Shown: positions 10,979 to 20,291 of the stretch, in pieces
Layout of the letters: each line of letters starts with the position of its first letter
Numbering within the stretch: position 1 is the first letter of the stretch
From: Yersinia bercovieri ATCC 43970
GTDB taxonomy: Bacteria > Pseudomonadota > Gammaproteobacteria > Enterobacterales > Enterobacteriaceae
Length of the DNA stretch: 64,000 bases
Assembly (NCBI RefSeq): GCF_013282745.1
Contig: NZ_CP054044.1
Location: forward strand, 868,001 to 932,000
Direction: 5' to 3'
The notes under the pieces: model-generated
Told to the model about the DNA's origin: nothing
What the model saw: only the letters and a program-made list of their open reading frames with translations
The model's database searches: none
Translations under genes and position numbers: made by a program

Positions 10979-11965
10979 ATGTCTTCTTTTGATTCGCAAC
11001 CAAGAATGGATTTTCAGCAGGCGGGTAAACAGGTATTGCACATTGAGCGCGAAGGACTGGCACAGCTCGATCAATACATTAATGACGATTTTTCCAGCGC
11101 CTGCGAAGCGATATTTAATTGCCATGGCAAAGTGGTGGTGATGGGGATGGGTAAATCGGGCCATATTGGCTGCAAAATTGCAGCGACCTTTGCCAGCACC
11201 GGTACACCTGCATTTTTTGTCCACCCTGCGGAAGCCAGTCATGGCGACCTTGGCATGGTCACGCCGCAAGATATCGTCTTGGCTATCTCCAATTCAGGTG
11301 AGTCCAACGAAATTCTTGCGCTGATCCCGGTGCTCAAGCGCCAGAAAATCAAGCTGATCTGCATGAGCAACAACCCTGAAAGCACCATGGGTAAAGCCGC
11401 CGATATTCACTTGTGCATTAAAGTTCCGCAAGAAGCTTGCCCGCTAGGTCTGGCCCCTACCACCAGTACCACCGCCACTTTGGTTATGGGTGATGCCCTC
11501 GCTGTGGCATTGCTACAGGCGCGCGGGTTCACCCAGGAAGATTTTGCCCTCTCCCATCCGGGCGGAGCACTTGGGCGCAAGTTGCTGTTGCGAATCAGCG
11601 ATATCATGCACACTGGCGCGGAGATCCCACACGTCAGCCCTGATGCTTCATTGCGTGATGCACTACTGGAAATTACTCGGAAAAATCTGGGTTTAACCGT
11701 AATCTGTGACGATCTGATGATGATTAAGGGTATCTTTACCGACGGTGATTTACGCCGGGTATTCGATATGGGCGTTGATTTGAATAGTGCGAAAATCGCC
11801 GACGTGATGACTAGCGGCGGTATTCGAGTTCGTCCGACCATGTTGGCGGTCGATGCGCTCAATCTGATGGAGTCACGTCATATTACGGCGGTGTTGGTGG
11901 CTGACGGTGAGCAACTGCTCGGCGTGGTGCATATGCACGACATGCTAAGAGCCGGTGTCGTTTAA
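10979..11965 (+). CDS. kdsD: Arabinose-5-phosphate isomerase KdsD
   Basis: KdsD interconverts ribulose-5-phosphate and arabinose-5-phosphate, the first step to Kdo for lipopolysaccharide. The predicted 328 residues equal the E. coli length. A SIS domain (about 35-175) contains the VVVMGMGKSGHIGCKIAATFASTGTPAFFVHP signature and the SNSGESNE phosphosugar loop. Two CBS domains follow from about 205 to the end. I chose the ATG before SSFDSQP by alignment. kdsC follows 13 bases later. Confidence 0.96.
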   Translation: MSSFDSQPRMDFQQAGKQVLHIEREGLAQLDQYINDDFSSACEAIFNCHGKVVVMGMGKSGHIGCKIAATFASTGTPAFFVHPAEASHGDLGMVTPQDIVLAISNSGESNEILALIPVLKRQKIKLICMSNNPESTMGKAADIHLCIKVPQEACPLGLAPTTSTTATLVMGDALAVALLQARGFTQEDFALSHPGGALGRKLLLRISDIMHTGAEIPHVSPDASLRDALLEITRKNLGLTVICDDLMMIKGIFTDGDLRRVFDMGVDLNSAKIADVMTSGGIRVRPTMLAVDALNLMESRHITAVLVADGEQLLGVVHMHDMLRAGVV

Positions 11966-11978
11966 CAAAGGATAAATT

Positions 11979-12542
11979 ATGAGCAGCACCGTCTATTTGG
12001 ACACATGCTACGGCCCAGTCGCTGACAGTGTCATACAGCGCGCGGCAAACATTCGCCTGCTAATCTGTGATGTGGATGGCGTGATGTCCGATGGCCTGAT
12101 TTATATGGGGAATCAGGGCGAAGAGCTGAAAGCGTTCAATGTGCGTGATGGCTATGGTATCCGCTGCCTGATAACCTCAGGTATTGAAGTGGCGATTATC
12201 ACCGGCCGCCGCGCCAAATTACTGGAAGACCGCGCCAACACCTTAGGCATTACCCACCTTTATCAAGGGCAATCTGATAAGCTGGTCGCCTATAAGGAGT
12301 TGTTGCAAGCAGTAAACTGCCAGCCTGAGCAGGTGGCTTACATTGGCGACGACCTGATTGATTGGCCAGTGATGGCGCAAGTGGGGTTATCTGTCGCGGT
12401 GGCGGATGCCCATCCGTTGCTGCTCCCCAAAGCGCATTATGTGACGCAAATCAGTGGCGGACGCGGTGCAGTACGCGAGATATGTGATTTGATATTATTG
12501 GCCCAGGATAAACTCGACGGCGCCAAAGGATTGTCGATATGA
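11979..12542 (+). CDS. kdsC: Kdo-8-phosphate phosphatase KdsC
   Basis: KdsC removes phosphate from Kdo-8-phosphate to give Kdo for lipid A glycosylation. The 187-residue HAD-superfamily protein lacks a cap domain. Motif I is CDVDGVMSDG (nucleophile Asp and general-acid Asp at about 31 and 33), motif II is TGR and motif III-IV is YIGDDLIDWPVM. The C-terminal GGRGAVREICDLIL is the tail that closes the neighbouring active site in the tetramer. The stop overlaps the lptC start by 4 bases (ATGA), so expression is likely coupled. Confidence 0.96.
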   Translation: MSSTVYLDTCYGPVADSVIQRAANIRLLICDVDGVMSDGLIYMGNQGEELKAFNVRDGYGIRCLITSGIEVAIITGRRAKLLEDRANTLGITHLYQGQSDKLVAYKELLQAVNCQPEQVAYIGDDLIDWPVMAQVGLSVAVADAHPLLLPKAHYVTQISGGRGAVREICDLILLAQDKLDGAKGLSI

Positions 12543-13102
12543 GTAAAACAAGACTATGGATAACCCTATCCCTGGCATTGATTGCTTTGGCATTGATTGG
12601 CTGGAATATGTCCGGCTTTAACCAGCAGGACACGCAAACAGTGGCTGATAATAATGAGCCATCTTCGCAAAGCCAACATACCACCACCGTGGTGTTTAAT
12701 CCGGTCGGGCAATTGAGTTATAAATTGATCGCGGAAGACGTTCAGAACTTCAGTAGCCAGCAACTGACTTGGTTTACCAAGCCGGTTATGACGATGTTTG
12801 GTGATAATGCGGTTGCAACCTGGACAGTTCGGGCAGATCGCGCCAAGCTGACCGATGATAAAATGCTCTATTTGTATGGTCATGTTGAGGTCGATAGCCT
12901 GACTCCAGATGCACAATTAAAGAAAATTAAAACTGATAACGCCCAGGTTAATTTGATCACTCAGGATGTATCCTCAGACGATGAAGTTACCCTCTTTGGT
13001 GTTGGATTCACGTCTAACGGCATGAAAATGCGCGGGAACTTGCGGGACAAAACCGCTGAGCTGATTGAAAAGGTTAAAACCTCTTATGAAATCCAAAAAT
13101 AA
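12539..13102 (+). CDS. lptC: LPS export bitopic protein LptC
   Basis: LptC links the inner-membrane LptBFG extractor to the periplasmic LptA bridge for lipopolysaccharide transport. The 187-residue protein has one N-terminal membrane helix (about 7-23) and a periplasmic beta-jellyroll, with family segments such as YKLIAEDVQNFS, MLYLYGHVEVDS and GVGFTSNGMKMRGNLR. It overlaps kdsC upstream and lptA downstream. In E. coli a sigma-E-responsive promoter for lptAB lies inside this gene; I did not identify one here. Confidence 0.95.
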   Translation: MSKTRLWITLSLALIALALIGWNMSGFNQQDTQTVADNNEPSSQSQHTTTVVFNPVGQLSYKLIAEDVQNFSSQQLTWFTKPVMTMFGDNAVATWTVRADRAKLTDDKMLYLYGHVEVDSLTPDAQLKKIKTDNAQVNLITQDVSSDDEVTLFGVGFTSNGMKMRGNLRDKTAELIEKVKTSYEIQK

Positions 13103-13631
13103 AATTCGCCATCTTTTACTTGCCAGTTCACTTTTGGCTGCAAGCCTGCCAGCACTGGCTTTAACCGGCGATACTGATCAGCCCGTTAATGTGGTCTCCG
13201 GCAAGCAAGCGCTGGATATGCAGGCGAATACAGTCACCTTTACTGACAACGTGATTATCAAGCAAGGCACTATCGAGATTAAAGCGGATAAAGTGGTTGT
13301 CACCCGCCCTGGTGGTGATCAGAGCAAAATGGTCATTGAAGGTTTTGGTAACCCGGTCACCTTCTACCAGATGCAAGACAGCGGTAAGCCGGTCAAAGGC
13401 CATGGTCAAAAATTGCGTTACGAAGTCGCGAATGACTTTGTGGTGTTGACTGGCAATGCTTATCTGGAGCAACTTGATAGTAATATCAAAGGTGATCGCA
13501 TCACTTATCTGGTGAAAAAACAGCATATGGAAGCCTTCAGTGACAAAGGCAATCGCGTCACAACCGTACTATTACCGTCCCAATTACAAGACAAAGGGCC
13601 AGCAGCTTCAGGCCAAAAGAAGAGTAAGTAA
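13086..13631 (+). CDS. lptA: LPS transport periplasmic protein LptA
   Basis: LptA is the periplasmic protein that stacks into the filament carrying lipopolysaccharide from LptC to LptD. The predicted 181 residues begin with a Sec signal peptide (about 1-26, ending PALA). The beta-jellyroll OstA-type fold has the conserved QANTVTFTDNVIIKQGTIEI and HGQKLRYEVANDFVVLTGNA stretches. I chose the ATG at 13086, inside the 3' end of lptC, because MKSKNK begins the signal peptide. lptB follows 6 bases after the stop. Confidence 0.95.
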   Translation: MKSKNKIRHLLLASSLLAASLPALALTGDTDQPVNVVSGKQALDMQANTVTFTDNVIIKQGTIEIKADKVVVTRPGGDQSKMVIEGFGNPVTFYQMQDSGKPVKGHGQKLRYEVANDFVVLTGNAYLEQLDSNIKGDRITYLVKKQHMEAFSDKGNRVTTVLLPSQLQDKGPAASGQKKSK

Positions 13632-13637
13632 TCATTT

Positions 13638-14363
13638 ATGGCAACATTAATCGCAGAAAAGCTGGCTAAGGCGTACAAAGGCCGTAAAGTGGTCGAAGAC
13701 GTGAGCCTGAGTGTAAAGTCCGGTGAAATTGTCGGCCTGCTTGGGCCAAACGGCGCAGGTAAGACCACCACCTTTTATATGGTCGTCGGCATTGTCCAGC
13801 GTGACGCCGGGCGCATTGTGATTGATGACGAAGATATCAGCCTCTTGCCTCTCCATGAACGCGCTCGTCGTGGCATTGGTTATTTACCGCAAGAAGCTTC
13901 CATCTTCCGCCGCCTGAGTGTATTTAATAATCTGATGGCGGTGCTGGAAATTCGTAAAGACCTCACGGCTGAGCAGCGCCAGGAACGGGCTGATGAGTTG
14001 ATGGAAGAGTTTCATATCACCCATCTACGTGACAGTCTGGGGCAGTCACTCTCTGGTGGTGAACGCCGCCGTGTTGAAATTGCCCGCGCATTGGCGGCAA
14101 ATCCTAAGTTTATTCTGCTGGATGAGCCATTTGCCGGGGTTGACCCAATTTCTGTTATTGATATCAAAAAAATTATTGAGCATCTGCGCGACAGTGGTCT
14201 TGGTGTACTGATTACCGACCATAACGTGCGTGAAACGTTAGACGTTTGTGAGCGGGCTTATATTGTAAGCCAAGGGCACTTAATCGCTCACGGCACACCA
14301 CAGGAAATTTTGGCTGACGAACAAGTTAAACGTGTCTATCTGGGTGAAGAGTTCCGTCTCTAA
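13638..14363 (+). CDS. lptB: LPS export ATPase LptB
   Basis: LptB is the cytoplasmic ATPase dimer of the LptB2FG transporter that extracts lipopolysaccharide from the inner membrane. The 241 residues match the family length. Visible motifs are Walker [10 protein letters not shown] (about 37-45), the Q-loop YLPQEASIF, the signature LSGGERRR, Walker [14 protein letters not shown] and the H-loop LITDHN. It is the last Lpt gene of the cluster and sits 62 bases before rpoN. Confidence 0.97.
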   Translation: MATLIAEKLAKAYKGRKVVEDVSLSVKSGEIVGLLGPNGAGKTTTFYMVVGIVQRDAGRIVIDDEDISLLPLHERARRGIGYLPQEASIFRRLSVFNNLMAVLEIRKDLTAEQRQERADELMEEFHITHLRDSLGQSLSGGERRRVEIARALAANPKFILLDEPFAGVDPISVIDIKKIIEHLRDSGLGVLITDHNVRETLDVCERAYIVSQGHLIAHGTPQEILADEQVKRVYLGEEFRL

Positions 14364-14425
14364 TCTTCTTCCAATACAGATTGTAAGGCCGTTTTTCAGC
14401 CATTAAGGAAAATTGATACCGCATT

Positions 14426-15859
14426 ATGAAGCAAGGTTTGCAACTCAAGTTCAGCCAACAACTGGCAATGACTCCGCAGCTTCAACAGGCTATTCGTCTG
14501 TTGCAACTCTCTACACTTGAACTCCAGCAGGAGATTCAGTTAGCGCTGGAGAGCAACCCCCTGCTTGAGCAAACGGATCTTCATGAAGAGATAGACGCCA
14601 AAGAGACAGTAGACAGTGAAGCGCTTGATACTCGCGAAGCGCTGGAACAAAAAGATATGCCAGAAGAGTTGCCGCTGGATGCCACCTGGGATGAGATCTA
14701 CACCGCAGGTACGCCATCAGGAATGGGCAACGATTACAGTGATGATGAGCTACCGGTCTATCAGGGTGAAACCACCCAAACACTGCAAGATTATCTCATG
14801 TGGCAGGTGGATTTAACCCCCTTCTCTGAAACCGATGCCGCCATCGCGACCTCCATTGTCGACGCAGTTGATGAAACCGGCTATCTCACCGTCCCGCTGG
14901 AAGATATTCTGGAAAGCATGGGTGACGAGAACATCGCGCTAGACGAAGTCGAAGCCGTACTCAAGCGGATACAGCACTTTGATCCCATTGGCGTGGCAGC
15001 GCGTAACCTGCGTGAATGTCTGTTGGTGCAGCTATCGCAATATGCCAAAGATACCCCTTATCTTGCCGAAGCTCGCTTGGTCGTTAGTGACTATCTGGAT
15101 TTGCTAGGCAACCATGATTTCCGCACAATGATCCGTTTAAGTCGGCTAAAAGAAGATACACTTAAGGAAGCGATCGCCCTGATTCAGTCACTGGACCCAC
15201 GACCGGGCCAGTCGATCAATACCGGCGAATCTGAGTATGTCATTCCCGATGTTTTGGTCCGTAAAGACAAAGATCAATGGACGGTCGAGCTAAATGCCGA
15301 TAGCATTCCACGCCTAAAAATTAATCAACACTATGCTGCCATGGGTAATAATACTCGTAATGATAGCGACGGGCAGTTTATCCGCAGCAATCTGCAAGAG
15401 GCAAAATGGTTGATAAAAAGCCTTGAAAGCCGCAATGAAACGCTGCTGAAGGTCGCGCGTTGTATTGTAGAGCAGCAGATCGCATTTTTTGAAAATGGGC
15501 CTGAGTTTATGAAACCCATGGTACTGGCTGACATTGCCCAAGCCGTAGATATGCATGAATCGACCATCTCCCGCGTGACCACGCAGAAGTTCCTGCACAG
15601 CCCTCGGGGGATTTTCGAGTTGAAATATTTCTTCTCCAGTCACGTCAACACCGAGAGCGGAGGCGAAGCCTCTTCCACCGCAATTCGTGCACTGGTGAAA
15701 AAATTGGTTGCGGCAGAAAACCCTGCCAAACCCCTTAGCGACAGTAAGCTGACCACACTATTATGTGAACAAGGCATCATGGTGGCACGGCGAACCGTCG
15801 CGAAGTACCGAGAGTCGTTATCCATCCCGCCGTCGAATCAACGTAAACAGTTGGTTTGA
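14426..15859 (+). CDS. rpoN: RNA polymerase sigma-54 factor RpoN
   Basis: RpoN is the sigma factor for nitrogen-regulated and other enhancer-dependent promoters. The 477 residues equal the E. coli length. Region I is Gln- and Leu-rich ([20 protein letters not shown] onward) and is followed by an acidic region II. The core-binding domain is at about 110-300. The helix-turn-helix is in the C-terminal part, and the RpoN box [10 protein letters not shown] lies near residue 455. It is followed by hpf, ptsN, rapZ and npr, the classic rpoN/PTS-Ntr cluster. A candidate sigma-54 promoter for the Anbu operon lies at 20889-20903. Confidence 0.98.
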   Translation: MKQGLQLKFSQQLAMTPQLQQAIRLLQLSTLELQQEIQLALESNPLLEQTDLHEEIDAKETVDSEALDTREALEQKDMPEELPLDATWDEIYTAGTPSGMGNDYSDDELPVYQGETTQTLQDYLMWQVDLTPFSETDAAIATSIVDAVDETGYLTVPLEDILESMGDENIALDEVEAVLKRIQHFDPIGVAARNLRECLLVQLSQYAKDTPYLAEARLVVSDYLDLLGNHDFRTMIRLSRLKEDTLKEAIALIQSLDPRPGQSINTGESEYVIPDVLVRKDKDQWTVELNADSIPRLKINQHYAAMGNNTRNDSDGQFIRSNLQEAKWLIKSLESRNETLLKVARCIVEQQIAFFENGPEFMKPMVLADIAQAVDMHESTISRVTTQKFLHSPRGIFELKYFFSSHVNTESGGEASSTAIRALVKKLVAAENPAKPLSDSKLTTLLCEQGIMVARRTVAKYRESLSIPPSNQRKQLV

Positions 15860-15882
15860 CCTGAACTGAGAAGGAAGAGACT

Positions 15883-16170
15883 ATGCAGCTCAATATTACC
15901 GGACATCATGTTGAAATAACCGAAGCATTACGTGAGTTTGTTAACACTAAATTTGCCAAACTTGAGCAATATTTTGATCGCATTAACCAAGTGTACGTGG
16001 TTTTAAGTGTCGAAAAAGTAAAACAAATTGCAGAAGCCACGGTACATGTGAATGGAGGCGAGTTGCACGCGAGTTCAGAGCAGGAAGATATGTACGCCGC
16101 AATTGATATTTTGGTTGATAAACTGGCCCGCCAGTTGAACAAGCATAAAGATAAATTGAAACAACATTAA
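15883..16170 (+). CDS. hpf: Ribosome hibernation promoting factor HPF
   Basis: HPF binds the 30S decoding centre and helps dimerise 70S ribosomes in stationary phase. The 95-residue short-form protein has the S30AE/YfiA fold. It shows MQLNITGHHVEITEALREFV at the N terminus, the ASSEQEDMYAAIDILVDKL segment and a basic tail (NKHKDKLKQH). It lies 23 bases after rpoN with a good GGAAG ribosome site. Confidence 0.96.
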   Translation: MQLNITGHHVEITEALREFVNTKFAKLEQYFDRINQVYVVLSVEKVKQIAEATVHVNGGELHASSEQEDMYAAIDILVDKLARQLNKHKDKLKQH

Positions 16171-16226
16171 GAATCCTTGTAGCTATTATACCTAACGAAG
16201 GTTCTATACGCGCGACATAACCCGAG

Positions 16227-16254
16227 CCAGCGGTGAAGAACAGATCACCGCTGG
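16227..16254 (+). terminator. Hairpin between hpf and ptsN
   Basis: A perfect 10-bp stem (CCAGCGGTGA and complement) with an 8-base loop is followed by only TTTGGG. It may be a partial terminator or an RNA-processing/stability element between hpf and ptsN. Confidence 0.55.
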
Positions 16255-16289
16255 TTTGGGCTTAAAATAGCGCTTAAGTGAAAGATGAG

Positions 16290-16772
16290 ATGATCAACGA
16301 TCCAGCATTGCAATTAAGCTCGGTATTAAATATCGAGTGCACCAAAAGCGCCGTACATTGCTCAAGTAAAAAACGGGCTTTGGAAATTATCAGCGAGTTG
16401 GCTGCCAAACAGCTAAACCTGCCTTCACAGGTCGTTTTCGATGCTGTATTGACCCGTGAGCGCATGGGCAGTACCGGCATTGGTAGTGGCATCGCGATAC
16501 CTCATGGCAAACTGGAGGAAGATACGCTGCGCGCCGTGGGTGTGTTTATCCGCCTGGAACAACCCATTGCCTTCGATGCTATTGATAATCAACCTGTTGA
16601 TCTATTATTTGCCTTGTTGGTTCCGGCAGATCAATGTAAAACTCACTTACACACTTTGTCTTTAGTGGCCAAGCGATTAGCTGATAAAACAGTGTGTCGC
16701 CGTCTACGTGCAGCACACAGTGATGATGAGCTTTATCAGATCATTACAGAGTTACCGCCAGAAACGGCGTAA
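16290..16772 (+). CDS. ptsN: Nitrogen PTS enzyme IIA-Ntr (PtsN)
   Basis: PtsN is the output phosphoprotein of the nitrogen-related PTS and controls potassium uptake and other targets through its phosphorylation state. The predicted 160 residues form one EIIA-fructose-type domain. The phospho-accepting His72 sits in GIAIPHGKLEED. I chose ATG 16290 (MINDPALQL) because it aligns with the E. coli start; a GTG four codons upstream is the alternative. The partner NPr is encoded two genes downstream. Confidence 0.95.
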   Translation: MINDPALQLSSVLNIECTKSAVHCSSKKRALEIISELAAKQLNLPSQVVFDAVLTRERMGSTGIGSGIAIPHGKLEEDTLRAVGVFIRLEQPIAFDAIDNQPVDLLFALLVPADQCKTHLHTLSLVAKRLADKTVCRRLRAAHSDDELYQIITELPPETA

Positions 16773-16889
16773 ACGGGTAAAGGGTGCCTAGCAGCGCGGG
16801 TCTATTCGCAAACCCGCCTGTTATAGCCGGAATGTCGATTCGTAATAGTGGCGATGAGCGCCAAAGAGATACCAAGGGGAGTCACTCAC

Positions 16890-17744
16890 ATGGTGCTGAT
16901 GATTGTCAGCGGCCGTTCCGGTTCAGGGAAGTCTGTTGCTTTACGCGCATTGGAAGATATGGGCTTTTACTGTGTCGATAACTTGCCCGTGGTTCTGCTG
17001 CCGCAATTGGCAAACACACTTGCCGGTAGGAATATCTCAGCGGCAGTGAGCATAGACGTGCGCAATATGCCAGAATCTCCCGAGGTATTTGAACATGCCA
17101 TGACTCAATTGCCAGACAGTTTCTCACCGCAGTTGCTGTTTTTGGATGCTGACCGCAATACCTTGATTCGTCGCTACAGTGATACCCGTCGCCTGCACCC
17201 GCTTTCGGCGAAAAATCTGTCATTAGAAAGTGCTATTGATGAAGAGAGTATCCTGCTGGAGCCTCTGCGCTCACGGGCTGATCTGGTTATTGATACCTCA
17301 GAAATGTCAGTGCACGAGTTAGCTGAGATGCTGCGTACCCGCCTGTTGGGTAAACGTGAGCGCGAACTAACGATGGTGTTTGAGTCATTTGGCTTCAAGC
17401 ACGGAATTCCCATTGATGCCGATTATGTTTTCGACGTACGTTTCCTGCCGAACCCACACTGGGACCCGAAACTACGCCCGATGACGGGTCTGGACAAGCC
17501 GGTCATCTCCTTCCTTGATCGCCATACTGAAGTGCACAATTTTGTTTACCAGACACGCAGCTATCTGGAACAGTGGCTGCCCATGCTGGAAACCAATAAT
17601 CGCAGTTATCTGACGGTTGCCATTGGTTGTACCGGCGGTAAGCACCGCTCGGTCTATGTAGCTGAACAATTGGCAGATTATTTCCGCGCTCGTGGCAAAA
17701 ATGTCCAATCACGCCACCGTACTCTGGAAAAACGTAAACAATGA
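16890..17744 (+). CDS. rapZ: RNase adapter protein RapZ
   Basis: RapZ binds the small RNA GlmZ and presents it to RNase E, coupling glucosamine-6-phosphate level to glmS expression. The predicted 284 residues match E. coli. Walker A GRSGSGKS is at about 8-15. The C-terminal metabolite and RNA-binding domain includes [11 protein letters not shown], and the extreme C-terminal basic patch is [12 protein letters not shown] chose the ATG before VLMIVSG by alignment. The last 4 bases overlap npr (ATGA). Confidence 0.97.
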   Translation: MVLMIVSGRSGSGKSVALRALEDMGFYCVDNLPVVLLPQLANTLAGRNISAAVSIDVRNMPESPEVFEHAMTQLPDSFSPQLLFLDADRNTLIRRYSDTRRLHPLSAKNLSLESAIDEESILLEPLRSRADLVIDTSEMSVHELAEMLRTRLLGKRERELTMVFESFGFKHGIPIDADYVFDVRFLPNPHWDPKLRPMTGLDKPVISFLDRHTEVHNFVYQTRSYLEQWLPMLETNNRSYLTVAIGCTGGKHRSVYVAEQLADYFRARGKNVQSRHRTLEKRKQ

Positions 17745-18013
17745 CCGTCAAACAGACCGTTGAGATCAAGAACAAGTTGGGGATGCACGCCAGACCCGCA
17801 ATGAAATTGTTCGAGCTGGTTCAGAGTTTTGATGCAGAAGTGATGTTACGTAATGACAGCGGGACCGAAGCCGAAGCCAGCAGTGTGATTGCACTGCTGA
17901 TGCTAGACTCCGCTAAAGGTCGCCAGATTGAGGTTGAAGCGACCGGCCCTGATGAGATTCAGGCGCTGAGTGCGGTTATTGAGTTGTTTAATTCGGGGTT
18001 CGACGAGGAATAG
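17741..18013 (+). CDS. ptsO: Nitrogen PTS phosphocarrier protein NPr
   Basis: NPr (PtsO/Npr) is the HPr-like carrier that passes phosphate from EI-Ntr (PtsP) to PtsN. The 90 residues carry the active-site His16 in [11 protein letters not shown] and the second HPr-type region [15 protein letters not shown]. Translation is probably coupled to rapZ by the ATGA overlap. It ends the rpoN cluster. Confidence 0.96.
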   Translation: MTVKQTVEIKNKLGMHARPAMKLFELVQSFDAEVMLRNDSGTEAEASSVIALLMLDSAKGRQIEVEATGPDEIQALSAVIELFNSGFDEE

Positions 18014-18425
18014 AGTTAGCGGCACACTTGCTGCTTAACATTTCCGATAGCCGCATTTATTGATTATTTATGATCAATTTGCGGCTAAAATAGATCAGCA
18101 ATAATTTTATTGCGCCACATCTGACTATTATCCATAAAAATACAACCTAAATTATTTAAGCTACAAATCAATTTCTGTAATTAATCATCAGTTTACAATC
18201 AACCTCGAATAAAAACTTCATTCAGAATGATAAATTGCGGGTGATAATTTTCTAATATCAAATATGCCCCATGGCATCTTATTGATATCCATATAGCTAC
18301 TGATGTCATTGGCGCTGGCGATTGTTGTCTCACTGCTCATTGCATTAGTGACGATCCCCGTCATTTTGCAACTGTTTCCCATTTGAAACCAAACCCAACA
18401 AGTAATCGTTTGCTAATCATAAAAA
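18014..18425. other. AT-rich intergenic region npr to pyrBI
   Basis: This region of about 410 bases is AT-rich and contains no convincing conserved gene. The only open frame that drew attention is a 27-codon hydrophobic one at 18303-18386, listed separately. No strong intrinsic terminator for npr is visible. Confidence 0.5.
18303..18386 (+). CDS. Candidate 27-residue hydrophobic peptide
   Basis: The open frame encodes 27 residues, MSLALAIVVSLLIALVTIPV followed by ILQLFPI. Nearly all are hydrophobic, enough for one membrane helix. No good ribosome-binding site precedes the ATG, and a stop lies three codons upstream. It could be a tiny membrane protein or the decayed 3' end of a transporter gene; the helix resembles the last helix of AEC-type carriers. 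I do not recognise it and the call is weak. Confidence 0.2.
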   Translation: MSLALAIVVSLLIALVTIPVILQLFPI

Positions 18426-18441
18426 ATGCGGCTTTTGCCCC

Positions 18442-18482
18442 TTGCAGAGAAATGGCACGCGAGTATAATTCGCCACAATTTG
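18442..18482 (+). promoter_or_regulatory. pyrBI promoter with UTP-sensitive start
   Basis: TTGCAG and TATAAT are separated by 16 bases, and 7 bases after the -10 comes the initial transcribed sequence AATTTG (18477-18482). In E. coli pyrBI the same AAUUUG start supports reiterative UMP addition at high UTP, which aborts initiation. The spacing and the following GCCGGGAG are as I recall the E. coli promoter, so the same control is likely. Confidence 0.8.
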
Positions 18483-18494
18483 CCGGGAGATATG

Positions 18495-18638
18495 ATGAAA
18501 AGCTGCTTAGATTTCGCTCAACATCGTCGTTTTGTTGAAAATGACCCAATTGAGGGTCGACAAAATGGCCAGCCAGCTGGCAGCAAACTGCCGTGGTTTC
18601 TCCCGTTGCTAAACCGATCCTGTAAGGCCCCTCGTTGA
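18495..18638 (+). CDS. pyrL: pyrBI leader peptide (PyrL-like)
   Basis: The leader frame is preceded by GGGAGA. It starts at one of two adjacent ATGs (18492 or 18495), encodes 47-48 residues and stops inside the attenuator stem at 18636-18638. Its core LPWFLPLLNR corresponds to LPFFFPLITH of E. coli PyrL. In the E. coli mechanism a ribosome that follows closely behind polymerase paused at low UTP prevents terminator folding. The stop placement inside the hairpin fits that mechanism. Confidence 0.75.
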   Translation: MKSCLDFAQHRRFVENDPIEGRQNGQPAGSKLPWFLPLLNRSCKAPR

Positions 18639-18651
18639 GGGGCTTTTTTTT
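18627..18651 (+). terminator. pyrBI attenuator
   Basis: A perfect 7-bp GCCCCTC/GAGGGGC stem with a GTT loop is followed by eight Ts. It lies 89 bases before the pyrB start and overlaps the leader-peptide stop codon, so it is the transcription attenuator of pyrBI. Confidence 0.9.
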
Positions 18652-18739
18652 GTCTGTCGATCGGGCTGAATTTCACCTTAACTGCATTACAACCGATTAA
18701 AAGCCCGCGACCACGGGCAGTCACAGAGGAGAGCGAAAA

Positions 18740-19675
18740 ATGGCCAACCCGTTGTATCACAAACATATCATCTCAATTAACGACTTATGTCGCGATGACC
18801 TGGAACTGGTGCTACGCACCGCGGCCAGCCTGAAGAACCACCCGCAACCTGAGCTGTTAAAACATAAAGTGATCGCCAGTTGCTTTTTCGAAGCCTCAAC
18901 CCGCACCCGTCTGTCGTTTGAAACCTCGATTCATCGCCTGGGCGCATCCGTGGTCGGTTTCTCTGACAGCAGTAATACGTCGCTAGGCAAGAAAGGCGAG
19001 ACACTGGCCGATACCGTGTCGGTGATCAGCACCTATGTGGATGCCATCGTCATGCGCCACCCACAAGAGGGCGCGGCCCGACTGGCAGCACAATTCTCCG
19101 GCAATATACCAGTGGTCAATGCTGGTGATGGTGCAAACCAGCATCCGACGCAAACCCTGCTCGACCTCTTCACCATTCAGGAGACCCAAGGGCGGCTGGA
19201 TAACATCAATATTGCTATGGTCGGTGACCTGAAATATGGCCGCACTGTGCATTCACTGACCCAGGCGCTGGCAAAATTCGACGGCAATCGCTTCTTCTTT
19301 ATCGCCCCGGATGCGCTGGCAATGCCCGCCTACATCCTGCAAATGTTGGATGAAAAAGGGATCGAATACAGCCTGCACCAAAGCATTGAAGAGGTGGTCG
19401 CGGATCTGGATATTCTCTACATGACTCGCGTACAAAAAGAGCGCCTTGACCCGTCAGAATACGCCAATGTCAAAGCACAATTTGTCCTGCGTGCTGCGGA
19501 TTTGAATGGGGCGCGGGATAATCTCAAAGTGCTGCACCCACTGCCACGCATCGATGAGATAACCACCGATGTCGATAAAACGCCTTACGCCTACTATTTC
19601 CAACAGGCAGGTAATGGGATTTTTGCCCGCCAGGCGCTACTGGCACTGGTCTTAAACGCTGAATTGGCTCTTTGA
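18740..19675 (+). CDS. pyrB: Aspartate carbamoyltransferase catalytic subunit PyrB
   Basis: PyrB joins carbamoyl phosphate and aspartate to N-carbamoylaspartate, the committed step of pyrimidine synthesis. The 311 residues match E. coli. The carbamoyl-phosphate site STRTRLSFE (about residue 53) and [11 protein letters not shown] (about 134) are present, as is the aspartate-binding HPLPR segment. A GAGGAG ribosome site precedes the ATG. pyrI follows 13 bases later, forming the class-B holoenzyme operon. Confidence 0.98.
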   Translation: MANPLYHKHIISINDLCRDDLELVLRTAASLKNHPQPELLKHKVIASCFFEASTRTRLSFETSIHRLGASVVGFSDSSNTSLGKKGETLADTVSVISTYVDAIVMRHPQEGAARLAAQFSGNIPVVNAGDGANQHPTQTLLDLFTIQETQGRLDNINIAMVGDLKYGRTVHSLTQALAKFDGNRFFFIAPDALAMPAYILQMLDEKGIEYSLHQSIEEVVADLDILYMTRVQKERLDPSEYANVKAQFVLRAADLNGARDNLKVLHPLPRIDEITTDVDKTPYAYYFQQAGNGIFARQALLALVLNAELAL

Positions 19676-19688
19676 GGGAGAATTGCAC

Positions 19689-20162
19689 ATGACTCAGGAT
19701 TACAAACTACAGGTTGAAGCGATCAAATGTGGCACCGTGATTGACCATATTCCGGCGCAGATCGGATTCAAATTGCTATCACTATTCAAACTGACCGCGA
19801 CAGATCAGCGTATTACCATCGGCTTGAACTTGCCCTCTAAGCGCTCAGGCCGTAAGGATCTGATTAAAATAGAAAATACTTTCCTGACTGAGCAACAAGC
19901 CAACCAATTGGCGATGTATGCCCCAGACGCGACCGTCAATCGCATCGATAACTACGAAGTGGTGAAGAAGCTCACCCTCAGCCTGCCAGAGCAGATCGAC
20001 GGCGTCCTCACCTGCCCGAACAGCAACTGCATCAGCCATAATGAGCCGGTCGACTCCAGCTTCAAAGTGAAAGCCAAATTGGGCGAGATCCACCTGAAGT
20101 GCAAATATTGCGAGAAAGAGTTTGATCATCAGGTGGTGCTGCAAGCGGATGAAGTTCTGTAA
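19689..20162 (+). CDS. pyrI: Aspartate carbamoyltransferase regulatory subunit PyrI
   Basis: PyrI binds the allosteric effectors ATP, CTP and UTP and holds the PyrB trimers together. The predicted 157 residues include the nucleotide-binding domain with [22 protein letters not shown]. The C-terminal zinc site has four Cys in CPNSNC and CKYCEKEF. I chose the ATG at 19689 rather than the TTG two codons upstream. It is slightly longer at the C terminus than E. coli PyrI. Confidence 0.97.
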   Translation: MTQDYKLQVEAIKCGTVIDHIPAQIGFKLLSLFKLTATDQRITIGLNLPSKRSGRKDLIKIENTFLTEQQANQLAMYAPDATVNRIDNYEVVKKLTLSLPEQIDGVLTCPNSNCISHNEPVDSSFKVKAKLGEIHLKCKYCEKEFDHQVVLQADEVL

Positions 20163-20291
20163 ATGGATGACAAGCGGTAAGCGAATTAACACGGCGGCCG
20201 GTAGCAAACTTAGTTCGCGCGGGTTGCCGTTATTCACCCCAGCTTTATAATGATGGAAATAATTTCTGTATCACATAAACCAGGAGTCACC

